Shown here one piece after another: positions 24,699-31,975 of a stretch of DNA of 32,711 nucleotides. The stretch is from Prevotellaceae bacterium. Lineage in GTDB: Bacteria > Bacteroidota > Bacteroidia > Bacteroidales > UBA932. The first letter of the stretch is position 1; each line of letters begins with the position of its first letter. A model generated the notes under the pieces. The model was not told the origin of the DNA. It worked only from the letters and a program-made list of their open reading frames with translations, and did no database searches. The stretch covers positions 1 to 32,711 of the forward strand of contig JAISLN010000271.1 of assembly GCA_031290835.1 (NCBI GenBank). The letters are read 5' to 3'. The position numbers and the translations under genes are program-made.

Positions 24699-25922
24699 TC
24701 ATGATTTTGGTGGTGGCATATATTTGTTTGGCGCTACTGCTTTTTTAATAATCTCGTTCCCATCCTTAATATATTCGTCGCGGTGGGCAATGTCGGCGTT
24801 GCCGCGGGCGTCGAGGTAGCCCTGCCGCCTGTTCAGCACGGCTTGCTGGTGCGACGCCACTACGCAGGCGCCGGCGTAGCCTATTTCCACAAGCGCCGGC
24901 GAAAGGGGCTTGCCGCCGCGCACCGAAAGCTTTACAGGCTCCATGGCGGGCGTGTTGTGCTCGCTGCCAAACGTTACCACAAAACCCTGCTCGTGCAGGT
25001 AGGTGGCGTAGCGCTCAAGCGCCTCCGTGGAGTTGCGCGTGGTGATAAACTCTACCGAGTAAATGCCGCGCTGCTTCAGCACTTCGGCGGCTTTTGCTAC
25101 GTCCTGCTCAAAGTCGGTGAAGCCGCCTTTGGCGTCGTCCGCAAGGAAGGGGTAGGTGGGAATGCCGCCCGCCGCCAAGATAATTTTGCAAACGTTGTCC
25201 AGCGGCAGGAATGCCTTCGGGTTTTCCGGCACAAAAGCTGCGCCGCCCGCCTTGAGAAGGTTGCCGCGTATTTCGTTTTCTACCGCCGCGTGGTTATCCG
25301 CGTCGGCTTGCAGCTTTTTTCCGCCGAATAGGGCTTCAAAAAAATCGGCGACCTCCTCCTTGCCTTTGTACCTTTTGTACGCCTCCATGCGCAGGGCTTT
25401 TGCGAGGTGGCGCTCGCGGATGCTGCCTTTGGTCAGCTCCTTTTTGATGGCGGCAAAGTTGAGCCGGAAATCTGCGCCGGCGCTTGCCAAAAGCTCATTC
25501 AGCTTGCCGCACATTTTTTCTACGTGGGCGTTCGACTCCTCGCGCACTTCCGCCAGCTCGCCCGCAAAAGGCTCGGTCAAGATGATGGGGTACGCCAAGC
25601 CTTTTCCGCTCAGGTAGGTTCGCCCGGGGTTGTTGGGGTCGTTTACGCGAACGCCCGCCGCCATATCCTCCTTTTGGAGCGAAATAAATTCAATGTTGAA
25701 CAGGGGGTACAGCCTGCGCAGGAAGCACTCCAAGTTCCAATCTAAGTACCCGTCCATGGAGTAGAAATCGTTGATGCCAACCACCGAGACATCCTCCTTT
25801 TTTGCCCTGTCCAGCGCGTCTGTCAGCGTGTCGAAGGCGCTGAACGAGTAGGGCGTGTGCAGGTGCGCGTTGACGTTGAGCGATGTGCCCACCAATTTTG
25901 ATATGTTTTGAACTTCGGACAT
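24699..25922 (-). CDS. PHP-domain metal-dependent phosphoesterase-like protein
   Basis: This 407-residue cytoplasmic protein carries the start of a PHP domain: NAHLHTPYSFSAFD (18-31) holds the first metal-binding His pair, and GINDFYSMDGYLDW near 49-62 gives the DxY-type second motif. FGSEHNTPAM near 335 and VVASHQQAVLNRRQ near 367 supply further His residues. PHP proteins hydrolyse phosphate esters with two or three metals; the substrate of this long variant is unknown. The GH127-like gene begins 3 bases after its stop codon, so the two are co-transcribed. No clear TAnnTTTG box lies before it. Confidence 0.82.
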   Translation of the reverse strand: MSEVQNISKLVGTSLNVNAHLHTPYSFSAFDTLTDALDRAKKEDVSVVGINDFYSMDGYLDWNLECFLRRLYPLFNIEFISLQKEDMAAGVRVNDPNNPGRTYLSGKGLAYPIILTEPFAGELAEVREESNAHVEKMCGKLNELLASAGADFRLNFAAIKKELTKGSIRERHLAKALRMEAYKRYKGKEEVADFFEALFGGKKLQADADNHAAVENEIRGNLLKAGGAAFVPENPKAFLPLDNVCKIILAAGGIPTYPFLADDAKGGFTDFEQDVAKAAEVLKQRGIYSVEFITTRNSTEALERYATYLHEQGFVVTFGSEHNTPAMEPVKLSVRGGKPLSPALVEIGYAGACVVASHQQAVLNRRQGYLDARGNADIAHRDEYIKDGNEIIKKAVAPNKYMPPPKS

Positions 25923-26243
25923 AATTTTTTTATATTAATTCCTAAATAACTCTGTTACAGCAAATAATATGTTACCTAAAATTGGATAGCCGCAAGCATA
26001 AGATTTTGCCGAATTGGCATCTCCGGTTTTTGCTATCAGCTATGGGTAAGCTAATTGCCAAAAACGCGGTGCTTTTTATCAAATTTACAAATGGCTGATA
26101 ATCAATATAGAATTTTTGCAAGCAATGGCCGTAAAGGTAGCAAATATTTACCTGCATATCAAAATATCATTGTATAATTTTAGCGAAAAAAGGAAATTTT
26201 AGAGGTGCAAACTTAGCGCCGATACAATATGTTGAATTTTCAA
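25923..26243. other. Divergent intergenic region, no gene seen
   Basis: This stretch lies between the divergent PHP and Flx operons. It contains only short frames and A/T-rich DNA. Reading the 26229 frame as an N-terminal extension of FlxD gives a sequence unlike the family, so it is treated as leader. Confidence 0.6.
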
Positions 26244-26244
26244 G

Positions 26245-26274
26245 TTGTAATTAGTAAAAAAAACCGTATTTTTG
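26245..26274 (+). promoter_or_regulatory. Promoter of the Flx operon
   Basis: TTG at 26245-26247 is followed after 19 bases by TATTTTTG (26267-26274), a full Bacteroidota -33/-7 pair. The leader to the ATG at 26325 is about 40 bases. Confidence 0.65.
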
Positions 26275-26324
26275 GGGTTCAATTATGCCACCCAATCGCT
26301 AACCACAACCGCAAATTAAAAAAC

Positions 26325-26801
26325 ATGAGCGCAGAGTTTGAGCCGAAAATCCTTGCCTTTGTATGCAACTGGTGTACCTACGCGGGCGCCGACCTTACGG
26401 GTACAAGCCGCATCAAGTACGCCTCCAACGTAAAAATTATCCGCTTCCCGTGCACGGGTCGCATCGACTTTATGCTTCTCCTGAAAGCATTTGCCGGCGG
26501 GTCGGACGGCGTTATCGTGTCGGGTTGCCACCCGAACGATTGCCACTATACGTCGGGCAACTTTCACGCGCGTCGCCGCTGGATGCTCTTCCGCGGGCTG
26601 CTCGATTTTTTGGGGATAGACGTTCGCCGGATACGGTTTTCGTGGGTTTCCGCCGCCGAGGGCGCCAAGTGGGCGGAGGTGGTGAACCAAACGGTGGCCG
26701 ACGTGCGCGCACTCGGCCCCTACTCCGAGTACCAAAAAGCCGCCGAGTTTGTGGCGGGCAACGAGGATGTTTTACTTAAGGAACAGGAGGTAGCCCAATG
26801 A
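26325..26801 (+). CDS. flxD: FlxD-like (MvhD family) iron-sulfur protein
   Basis: The ATG at 26325 gives a 158-residue protein that starts as this family does (FEPKILAFVCNWCTYAG); a longer frame from 26229 adds an unrelated leader. The five cysteines of the MvhD fold are at 14, 17, 43, 68 and 73 (FVCNWC; FPCTGRID; SGCHPNDC) and hold a [2Fe-2S] cluster. MvhD passes electrons between a hydrogenase and heterodisulfide reductase in methanogens; FlxD does so in the bacterial FlxABCD-HdrABC complex. The start of the next gene overlaps the stop by four bases, so the genes are tightly coupled. It opens the operon after a good promoter. Confidence 0.88.
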   Translation: MSAEFEPKILAFVCNWCTYAGADLTGTSRIKYASNVKIIRFPCTGRIDFMLLLKAFAGGSDGVIVSGCHPNDCHYTSGNFHARRRWMLFRGLLDFLGIDVRRIRFSWVSAAEGAKWAEVVNQTVADVRALGPYSEYQKAAEFVAGNEDVLLKEQEVAQ

Positions 26802-27586
26802 ATGCGCTGAGAAGTACGGTAAAGGAGCTGCTGGGCAGCGGTGCGATAGACGTGTTTGTCGGCTACGAGAAGGGCACGCGGCTTCCGCGCCCGCTGCTTG
26901 CCGCCTCCGCCGATGAGGCCGACAAGCTGATATTTGACGAAACCTGCACGGGAAACCTCGCCGTTTACCTCACCCGCAAAGACCTTGTGGGCGGCAAAAA
27001 GGCGGGCGTTGCGGCGTCGTGGTACGCCATGCGCAGCATTTGCCGCTTGCTGGACGAAAATCAGCTGCAGGAGGGCGCGGTAAAAGTCTTCGGGCTAACG
27101 CCGGAGGGCGACCTGAAGCCGTTTGATACGCTTGCCGACCTGAAGCAGCACGTGCAGGAAACCCCGCCGCCGCCAAAGCCGGTGGAGGACGAGTGGGTGC
27201 GGGAGATAGACGCCATGCCGGCGGCAGAGCGCTGGAAGTTCTGGACGGGCGAGCTCTCCAAGTGCTTTAAGTGCTACGCCTGCCGCGCCGCCTGCCCCAT
27301 GTGCTACTGCACCAAGTGCATTGTGGAGGTCAACCGTCCGCAGTGGCTGCAACCGTGGGCGGCCACCATGAGCAACGTGGAGTGGCAGCTCAACCGCGTA
27401 ATGCACATGGCAGGCCGCTGCGCCGACTGCGGAGCCTGCGGCGCCGCCTGCCCCCTGGGGCTGCCGGTGCACATCATTGCGCACAAAATGGCAAAGCTGG
27501 TTGCGCAAAGCTTTGGCGAGCCAACCGACAAAGGCTCCGTGCTGTCCACGTTCAACCCAAATGATGAAGAAAACTTTATTCTGTAA
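26798..27586 (+). CDS. flxC: FlxC-like iron-sulfur protein
   Basis: The 262-residue protein has two cluster motifs in its C-terminal half: CFKCYACRAAC (C156, C159, C162, C166) followed by further cysteines at 169, 171 and 174, and CADCGACGAACPLG (C208, C211, C214, C218). These would carry two [4Fe-4S] clusters. The N-terminal 120 residues (GTRLPRPLLAASADEADKLI) look like a regulatory or F420-hydrogenase beta-type start and I cannot place them firmly. The position between FlxD and FlxB genes, with the start overlapping the previous stop, supports FlxC. It probably relays electrons between the flavin subunit and FlxD. Confidence 0.75.
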   Translation: MNALRSTVKELLGSGAIDVFVGYEKGTRLPRPLLAASADEADKLIFDETCTGNLAVYLTRKDLVGGKKAGVAASWYAMRSICRLLDENQLQEGAVKVFGLTPEGDLKPFDTLADLKQHVQETPPPPKPVEDEWVREIDAMPAAERWKFWTGELSKCFKCYACRAACPMCYCTKCIVEVNRPQWLQPWAATMSNVEWQLNRVMHMAGRCADCGACGAACPLGLPVHIIAHKMAKLVAQSFGEPTDKGSVLSTFNPNDEENFIL

Positions 27587-27592
27587 AAAGAG

Positions 27593-28612
27593 ATGGAGCA
27601 GAAGTATATCCCAAAATCGTCGCTAAAAGCGTGGCTGGCAAAGGTAAAGGACGGCGGCAAACAAATTTACGCCCCCGTAACCGAAGGCGGAAAAACGAGC
27701 TTCCGGCGGGTGAAATCGGTTGACGACATTTCGATGGAGCACGTTCAAACGGCGCAATCGGCCAAGGGCGTGGCGTTCCCGCGCACCGAAAAGCTGTTTT
27801 CCTACGCCATGCAGCCGGGCGGCGTGGCGCTACAGGATTACGATTCCGCCAACATCCCCCACACGGTGGTGTTTGGGCTGCACCCGTGCGATGCGGCAGC
27901 GTTTAAGCCGCTGTCGGGCATTTTTGGCTGGGATACCGGCGACAAGCCGTTTGGCGAGCGTATGCAGCGGGTAACCCTTGTGAGCCTTAGCTGTAGCAAG
28001 TGCGACGAGCTTTGCTTTTGCACCTCCGTTGACGGCAGCCCGGGCAGCGCCGTCGGCAGCGACATTTTGCTGACCGCCGTGGGCAGCGAGGGCTACCTTG
28101 TGGAAATCGTTACCGACAGGGGTCGAGCCTTAACCGAGCCGCACGCCGCGCTCTTTGAGGCCGCGCCAGACGTGAACAAGGAGGAGCTGCTGGCGCACGT
28201 GCCGGTCAGGTTTAGCGTTGGCGCCGTTGAGCGCAGCCTTGCCGGCGCGTTTGAGAGCGATGTTTGGAAACAACAGTCTGCGCGGTGCCTTGGCTGCGGG
28301 GCGTGCGCGTTTGTATGCCCCGCCTGCGCCTGCTTCGACATTCAGGAAAACCCCAAGGGCAGCGCCTCCGGCGACCGTATTCGCTGCTGGGACTCGTGCG
28401 GCTTTTCGCTCTTCACGCTCCACACTTCGGGTCACAACCCGCGCAGCGTGCAGAGTCAGCGCTGGCGTCAGCGCCTGCTGCACAAGTTCAGCTACATGCC
28501 GCGCCGCCTTTCGGTGCGCGGCTGCACCGGCTGCGGACGCTGCTCCCGCGCCTGCCCGGTGGACATGAACCTGTGGGAGCACCTGAGCGAGCTTGAAAAT
28601 CTGAAGAACTAA
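27593..28612 (+). CDS. flxB: FlxB-like [4Fe-4S] protein (sulfhydrogenase beta / AsrA-like)
   Basis: This 339-residue protein resembles the beta subunit of sulfhydrogenases and the AsrA subunit of anaerobic sulfite reductase. It has a cysteine set near the middle (C134, C137, C141, C143: SCSKCDELCFC) and two ferredoxin motifs, CLGCGACAFVCPAC (232-246) and CTGCGRCSRACPV (311-323), plus C265 and C269. The block HTVVFGLHPCDAAAF (90-104) is typical of this family. It most likely carries three clusters and links the flavin subunit FlxA to the rest of the complex. It starts 6 bases after FlxC. Confidence 0.85.
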   Translation: MEQKYIPKSSLKAWLAKVKDGGKQIYAPVTEGGKTSFRRVKSVDDISMEHVQTAQSAKGVAFPRTEKLFSYAMQPGGVALQDYDSANIPHTVVFGLHPCDAAAFKPLSGIFGWDTGDKPFGERMQRVTLVSLSCSKCDELCFCTSVDGSPGSAVGSDILLTAVGSEGYLVEIVTDRGRALTEPHAALFEAAPDVNKEELLAHVPVRFSVGAVERSLAGAFESDVWKQQSARCLGCGACAFVCPACACFDIQENPKGSASGDRIRCWDSCGFSLFTLHTSGHNPRSVQSQRWRQRLLHKFSYMPRRLSVRGCTGCGRCSRACPVDMNLWEHLSELENLKN

Positions 28613-28626
28613 AAATAGCACCACCC

Positions 28627-29463
28627 ATGAGCGATAACATTTACCTCCCCTACCTCGTTACCATCGAAAAAATTACGCAGGAGGCTCCGGGCGTGAGGAC
28701 GCTCCGCCTGAAGTTTAACGACGAAGCGCTTGCCCGGTCTTTTGAGTTCAAGGCGGGGCAGTTTGGCGAATACTCCGCCTTTGGCGAAGGCGAGAGCACG
28801 TTTTGCATAGCCTCGTCGCCCACGCGCAAGGGCTACATTGAGTGCACCTTTCGCGAGGCGGGCAGGGTAACCTCTGCGCTGGCAAAGCTGGAGGAGGGGC
28901 AAACCATGGGCTTTAGAGGTCCCTACGGCAACACGTTTCCGCTGGACGAGTGGAGGGGGAAAAATCTGCTGTTCGTGGCCGGCGGTATCGCGCTGCCGCC
29001 CATGCGCTGCGTGATATGGAACGCGCTGGACACGCGGGGCAGCTTTGGCGACGTGAGCATCCTGTACGGCGCCAAAACCGTTGCCGACCTCGTGTACAAG
29101 CACGAGCTGAAGGAGTGGGACGAGCGCCCCGACGTGCGGCTGGTGACCACCGTTGACCCGGGCGGCGAAACGCCCGAATGGAAAGGCGAGGTGGGATTTG
29201 TTCCGGCGGTGCTGGAAAAAATGAATCCTTCGGCCGAAAACACCATCGCCATCGTCTGCGGCCCCCCCGTGATGATTAAGTTTACGTTTCCCGTGCTGGA
29301 CAAGCTGGGCTTTGCGCCCGAAAACATTTACACCACGCTCGAAAACCGCATGAAGTGCGGCGTTGGCAAGTGCGGACGCTGCAACGTGGGCGACAAGTAC
29401 GTCTGCAAAGACGGCCCCGTATTTTCGCGCGCGCAGCTGGAGGCGCTGCCGGCGGAGTTTTGA
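28627..29463 (+). CDS. flxA: FlxA-like FAD/NAD(P)-binding oxidoreductase
   Basis: The 278-residue protein is a ferredoxin-reductase-type flavoprotein related to HydG, AsrB and PyrK. An FAD-binding barrel (about 1-100, GQFGEYSAFGEGESTFCIAS) is followed by an NAD(P)-binding domain (FVAGGIALPPMR near 115; CGPPVMIKF near 216). A C-terminal [2Fe-2S] loop is formed by CGVGKCGRC and a fourth Cys in KYVCKDG. It would oxidise NAD(P)H and feed electrons to FlxB, or the reverse. It is the last gene of the operon, 14 bases after FlxB. In Desulfovibrio the order is flxABCD then hdrABC; here the order is reversed and no hdr genes follow. Confidence 0.85.
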   Translation: MSDNIYLPYLVTIEKITQEAPGVRTLRLKFNDEALARSFEFKAGQFGEYSAFGEGESTFCIASSPTRKGYIECTFREAGRVTSALAKLEEGQTMGFRGPYGNTFPLDEWRGKNLLFVAGGIALPPMRCVIWNALDTRGSFGDVSILYGAKTVADLVYKHELKEWDERPDVRLVTTVDPGGETPEWKGEVGFVPAVLEKMNPSAENTIAIVCGPPVMIKFTFPVLDKLGFAPENIYTTLENRMKCGVGKCGRCNVGDKYVCKDGPVFSRAQLEALPAEF

Positions 29464-29526
29464 GAAAATTAAAAATTTAAGAATGTGCTTGTGGTATAGG
29501 TTATGTATGATGCCATCAAATTTTGT

Positions 29527-29534
29527 TATCTTTG
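29527..29534 (+). promoter_or_regulatory. -7 box for the MntA-HepT operon
   Basis: TATCTTTG matches TAnnTTTG and ends 16 bases before the ATG at 29551, allowing a very short leader. It separates the pair from the Flx operon. Confidence 0.55.
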
Positions 29535-29550
29535 AGAGAAAATAAGGGTT

Positions 29551-29844
29551 ATGAAAACAGCGAGTGAATATTGTCTTCTGTTGCGCGACTATAAGCACAA
29601 ACATGCGGCGGAATATGGCATTGAGCGCATGGGGATTTTTGGCTCGGTAGCCCGCGGCAACCAAACCGAGGATAGCGATGTGGACATATACATAGAAGCG
29701 CCCCAAATGAGCCTGCTTGGATTGGCGAATCTTCATATTGCACTGGAGAACTACCTGAAAACGCCCGTAGATATTACCTGCAAGCACGACAACATGAACT
29801 CCTATTTTAAGCAACGGATAGAGGAGGAGCTGATATATGTATGA
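29551..29844 (+). CDS. mntA: MntA-type minimal nucleotidyltransferase antitoxin
   Basis: This 97-residue protein is a minimal nucleotidyltransferase. The catalytic GSVARG motif at 31-36 is followed by SDVDIYIE with D43 and D45, the metal-binding pair. In studied MntA-HepT pairs the MntA protein neutralises the HEPN toxin by adding AMP groups to a tyrosine in the toxin's active motif. The HepT gene starts before this one stops (8-base overlap), so the two are translated together. All key residues are present. Confidence 0.92.
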   Translation: MKTASEYCLLLRDYKHKHAAEYGIERMGIFGSVARGNQTEDSDVDIYIEAPQMSLLGLANLHIALENYLKTPVDITCKHDNMNSYFKQRIEEELIYV

Positions 29845-30226
29845 CAAGCTACTGCTGTTAAATTCATTGCAATATATGGCGACGTCACTGCAAAAAATCA
29901 TTGAGCGGACAGCGGACGTTACTTCCGTTGATGATTTTGTGGGTTCACCTTCCGGAATGGATTTGTTGGATATTGTTTGCATGAGACTTTTTGCCGTTGG
30001 TGAAACCGTGAAAGCGATTGACAAACACACCAATAAATTGTTTTTGTCGCGTTACCCTTCTATTAATTGGCAGGAAATAATGAGAATGCGGGATGTTATT
30101 GCCCATCATTATTTTGAAATTGACGCCAATAGAGTATTCAACACTGTTCGGAATGATATTTTGCTACTATTTCAAGTCATTGAACAAATGCAGGAAGATT
30201 TAAAGAATCATGATTTAAATGTTTGA
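29837..30226 (+). CDS. hepT: HepT-type HEPN toxin (DUF86)
   Basis: This 129-residue protein carries the HEPN RNase motif RX4HXY as R85-DVIA-H90-H-Y92 (MRDVIAHHYF). The surrounding RLFAVGETVKAIDK block (50-63) is typical of DUF86 proteins. HEPN toxins cleave RNA when not neutralised; Y92 is the expected AMPylation target of the partner. It overlaps mntA by 8 bases. Both genes look intact. Repeat copy 6 follows 30 bases downstream. Confidence 0.92.
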   Translation: MYDKLLLLNSLQYMATSLQKIIERTADVTSVDDFVGSPSGMDLLDIVCMRLFAVGETVKAIDKHTNKLFLSRYPSINWQEIMRMRDVIAHHYFEIDANRVFNTVRNDILLLFQVIEQMQEDLKNHDLNV

Positions 30227-30256
30227 ATTATGGAATATTGTCTGACATTACCGAAA

Positions 30257-30395
30257 GGTGCATTTGGCTACGTCAATTTTCAATTCAAAATTGTCGCGAA
30301 CATGGATAATCCCGCAGGGACGACACGCTATTAACCGTAGGGATGCATCTTTTGGTAGAAACGTCGTTACACGGCGTTTTTTGCATCCCTACGGG
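30257..30395 (+). repeat. Dispersed composite repeat, copy 6, cut by the insertion sequence
   Basis: The copy reads GGTGCATTTGGCTACGTCAA, TTTTCAATTCAAAATTGTCG, AATCCCGCAGGGA, then GTAGGGATGCATCTTTTGGTAG and TTGCATCCCTACGGG. The last nine bases (30387-30395) are the left copy of the target duplication. The expected ATGC continuation is found only after the next element, at 32300. Confidence 0.85.
30387..30395 (+). repeat. Target-site duplication CCCTACGGG, left copy
   Basis: The same nine bases follow the right end of the insertion sequence at 31967-31975, in the same orientation. Confidence 0.85.
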
Positions 30396-30426
30396 TAGGG
30401 TGTTCAGACCCATCAAAAACCGCCCG

Positions 30427-31683
30427 CTAAGCAGAGAGCAATTCTCTTCGCTTAACTGTCCTATTTTCAGATAAATGGTCGTCTCTCCAAGTAGCTAAAT
30501 CTTGCAGAGAAACGCGCTCCAAGTACAGCTTAAAGCACCCCTTATCTATCCCCGCTTTTTGCTTCATCCGCGTCCGAAGCGGAAGTAACAAAATTTGCTT
30601 CGTAACGCCGTTCATGGCGTTGGGCGATTGGCGCGCCTTGTAGCTCCCAAACAGCGATTCAATAATGTCCGACGAGATGTGACACCTTGCCTGCTCATCG
30701 GGTAGCTTGCTGCACTCCTTCGCAAGGTACTCCTCGATGAGCTTGCCGACAGCCGCTACTCGCCGCTTGGAGGAGGTTAGCAAGGGGCGTATTTTTGACA
30801 GGCACTCCTTAGCGCTTGACGAGGAAAGCCCTTCATTTTTCAGCTGCTGTAGCACGGGGTTGACCACCTGAAATACCCCGCTTAATTCTTTTATAATCGC
30901 TTGCTTGTCCTTTATAAAGCGGAAAACCTTCCGCTCATCCTTGCTCAAGCGGGAAAATGATTGCAGCAGCGCCATCGCCCATTTTACCGTGCCGGACAGG
31001 TTCATGAACCGGGCAATCGTCCGCTGCTTCGGGGGAAGTAGGTACGCCGGCGGACGCATTACCTCCTTGAACTTTACGCCGCTAATCTCATCCATAAGGG
31101 ATTGAAAAACTTCCGCTTTTTCATAAATCTTCTGCATAAAAAGGCCAAAGGTATGGCCCACATCCCGAAGATGGGTATAGCCCTTGTCGCGAACGGCTTT
31201 ACTTATCGTGCTCGCGTTGTCGCTGATGACGTAGGCGGGAGGGGCCTCCATTTTTTCTTCCACCTGCGCAAATACTTCGCCTATGCTCGCGCTGTTCCAG
31301 CTGGTATTTACGCTCATATTCAATATTTTGACTTCTCCCTCCGTCAAGCTTGTATCGGTGGTTTTCGCCGCCGGAATGCCCACGGTAAGCAGCAACTTTT
31401 CACTCCCAACCATCATGCTCTCGTCAACTATGGCGGCGTAGTCCTCCGTAAAATCGTCGGCGCCCGTATCGTCGTACACGCAGTAGCCGCTCTTTTGCAC
31501 CCAGCTCGCTATGCTGTTGTACGAGGGGAGCTCCTCCGCCTGCCATTGGAAGGCAGTATTTAGCACCTCCAGTATTTTTACGACCATGCGCAAGCTGCAA
31601 CCGCATGTGGCGTAGAGCGATACGCTTAACGAAACAATGAAATCAGTGTACTTATGTCGTTCAATGTACTGCTCGGCAGGCAT
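30427..31683 (-). CDS. DDE-type transposase, catalytic frame (orfB)
   Basis: From its own ATG the frame is 418 residues. A helix-turn-helix-like N-terminus (about 28-66: SLRMVVKILEVLN; SYNSIASWVQ) precedes an RNase H-like core. Candidate catalytic acids are D87 (AIVDESMMVG), D155 (YVISDNASTI) and E342 (DIIESLFGSYK); the last block is typical of several bacterial transposases. A helical insert of about 180 residues separates the second and third acids. The frame stays open upstream of the ATG (AAA CGG AAA ATC GGA ATG) to the A9 run, so a -1 shift from orfA would add about 70 residues and yield one protein of roughly 490 residues. Confidence 0.82.
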   Translation of the reverse strand: MPAEQYIERHKYTDFIVSLSVSLYATCGCSLRMVVKILEVLNTAFQWQAEELPSYNSIASWVQKSGYCVYDDTGADDFTEDYAAIVDESMMVGSEKLLLTVGIPAAKTTDTSLTEGEVKILNMSVNTSWNSASIGEVFAQVEEKMEAPPAYVISDNASTISKAVRDKGYTHLRDVGHTFGLFMQKIYEKAEVFQSLMDEISGVKFKEVMRPPAYLLPPKQRTIARFMNLSGTVKWAMALLQSFSRLSKDERKVFRFIKDKQAIIKELSGVFQVVNPVLQQLKNEGLSSSSAKECLSKIRPLLTSSKRRVAAVGKLIEEYLAKECSKLPDEQARCHISSDIIESLFGSYKARQSPNAMNGVTKQILLLPLRTRMKQKAGIDKGCFKLYLERVSLQDLATWRDDHLSENRTVKRRELLSA

Positions 31684-31886
31684 TCCGATTTTCCGTTTTT
31701 TTTTACGCTCTCCGCCGCTTTTAGCGCTTGCGTCAGGCGCTTCACCTTTACTTTATACCGATCGCGGCTTTGGGACATGTCCCGATTTTTTTGGCGCTCT
31801 ACATGATTTTTTTGGCGCTCTACATGAAAGGCTTGCTTATAGGCTGCCAGCTGCGCACGCAATTTTTCTTCCTGTTTAGTTCTCAT
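31626..31886 (-). CDS. Insertion sequence orfA, small coiled-coil protein
   Basis: From the ATG at 31886 the frame is 86 residues (a TTG at 31919 would add 11). It is strongly charged and helical (KLRAQLAAYKQAFHVERQK, then a repeated HVERQKN, then SRDRYKVKVKRLTQALKAAE), so it is probably a coiled coil. It overlaps orfB by 58 bases. orfB lies in its -1 frame, and the A9 run near codons 63-66 lets a -1 slip fuse the two. The short tail after the shift site (GKSECLPSSTLNDIS and on) is not conserved-looking and is likely an out-of-frame reading of orfB. Confidence 0.72.
   Translation of the reverse strand: MRTKQEEKLRAQLAAYKQAFHVERQKNHVERQKNRDMSQSRDRYKVKVKRLTQALKAAESVKKNGKSECLPSSTLNDISTLISLFR
31696..31704 (-). 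other. A9 slippery run, likely -1 frameshift site
   Basis: In the orfA frame the reverse strand reads GTA AAA AAA AAC GG. A -1 slip on A AAA AAA or A AAA AAC gives AAA CGG AAA ATC GGA ATG, which leads straight into orfB without a stop. Polymerase slippage on the run would have the same effect. Confidence 0.7.
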
Positions 31887-31916
31887 AATATCTTTATAGC
31901 TAAATATGTTAAGCCG

Positions 31917-31924
31917 CAAAGATA
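31917..31924 (-). promoter_or_regulatory. -7 box of the insertion sequence
   Basis: The reverse strand reads TATCTTTG, a TAnnTTTG box, 30 bases before the orfA ATG and about 30 bases inside the right end. Confidence 0.6.
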
Positions 31925-31966
31925 GCCTTTTTTAGAAGAACTTTATCAAGAGGTCTGAACACCCTA

Positions 31967-31975
31967 CCCTACGGG
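31967..31975 (+). repeat. Target-site duplication CCCTACGGG, middle copy
   Basis: These nine bases are shared between the insertion sequence on the left and the 315-bp element on the right. Confidence 0.85.

Larger units (their letters stand above)
30396..31966 (-). mobile_element. Complete insertion sequence with two overlapping frames, 1571 bp
   Basis: The ends are TAGGGTGTTCAGACC (30396-30410) and its exact reverse complement (31952-31966), flanked by direct 9-bp copies of CCCTACGGG. Inside are a small coiled-coil frame and a catalytic frame, both reverse strand, joined by an A9 run, with a promoter box close to the right end. The layout (small orfA, -1 shift, 9-bp duplication) recalls IS1-type elements, but protein size and terminal sequence differ and I cannot assign a named family. 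The element looks intact. Confidence 0.85.

Noticed and set aside
26229-26324. Longer N-terminus for the FlxD-like protein
   Set aside because: It would start upstream of the expected transcript start given by the TATTTTTG box at 26267 and adds residues unlike the family.
28609-30033. A 474-codon reverse frame opposite FlxA, MntA and part of HepT
   Set aside because: It is antisense to three well-supported genes, has no recognisable domain and arises from high G+C third positions on the other strand.
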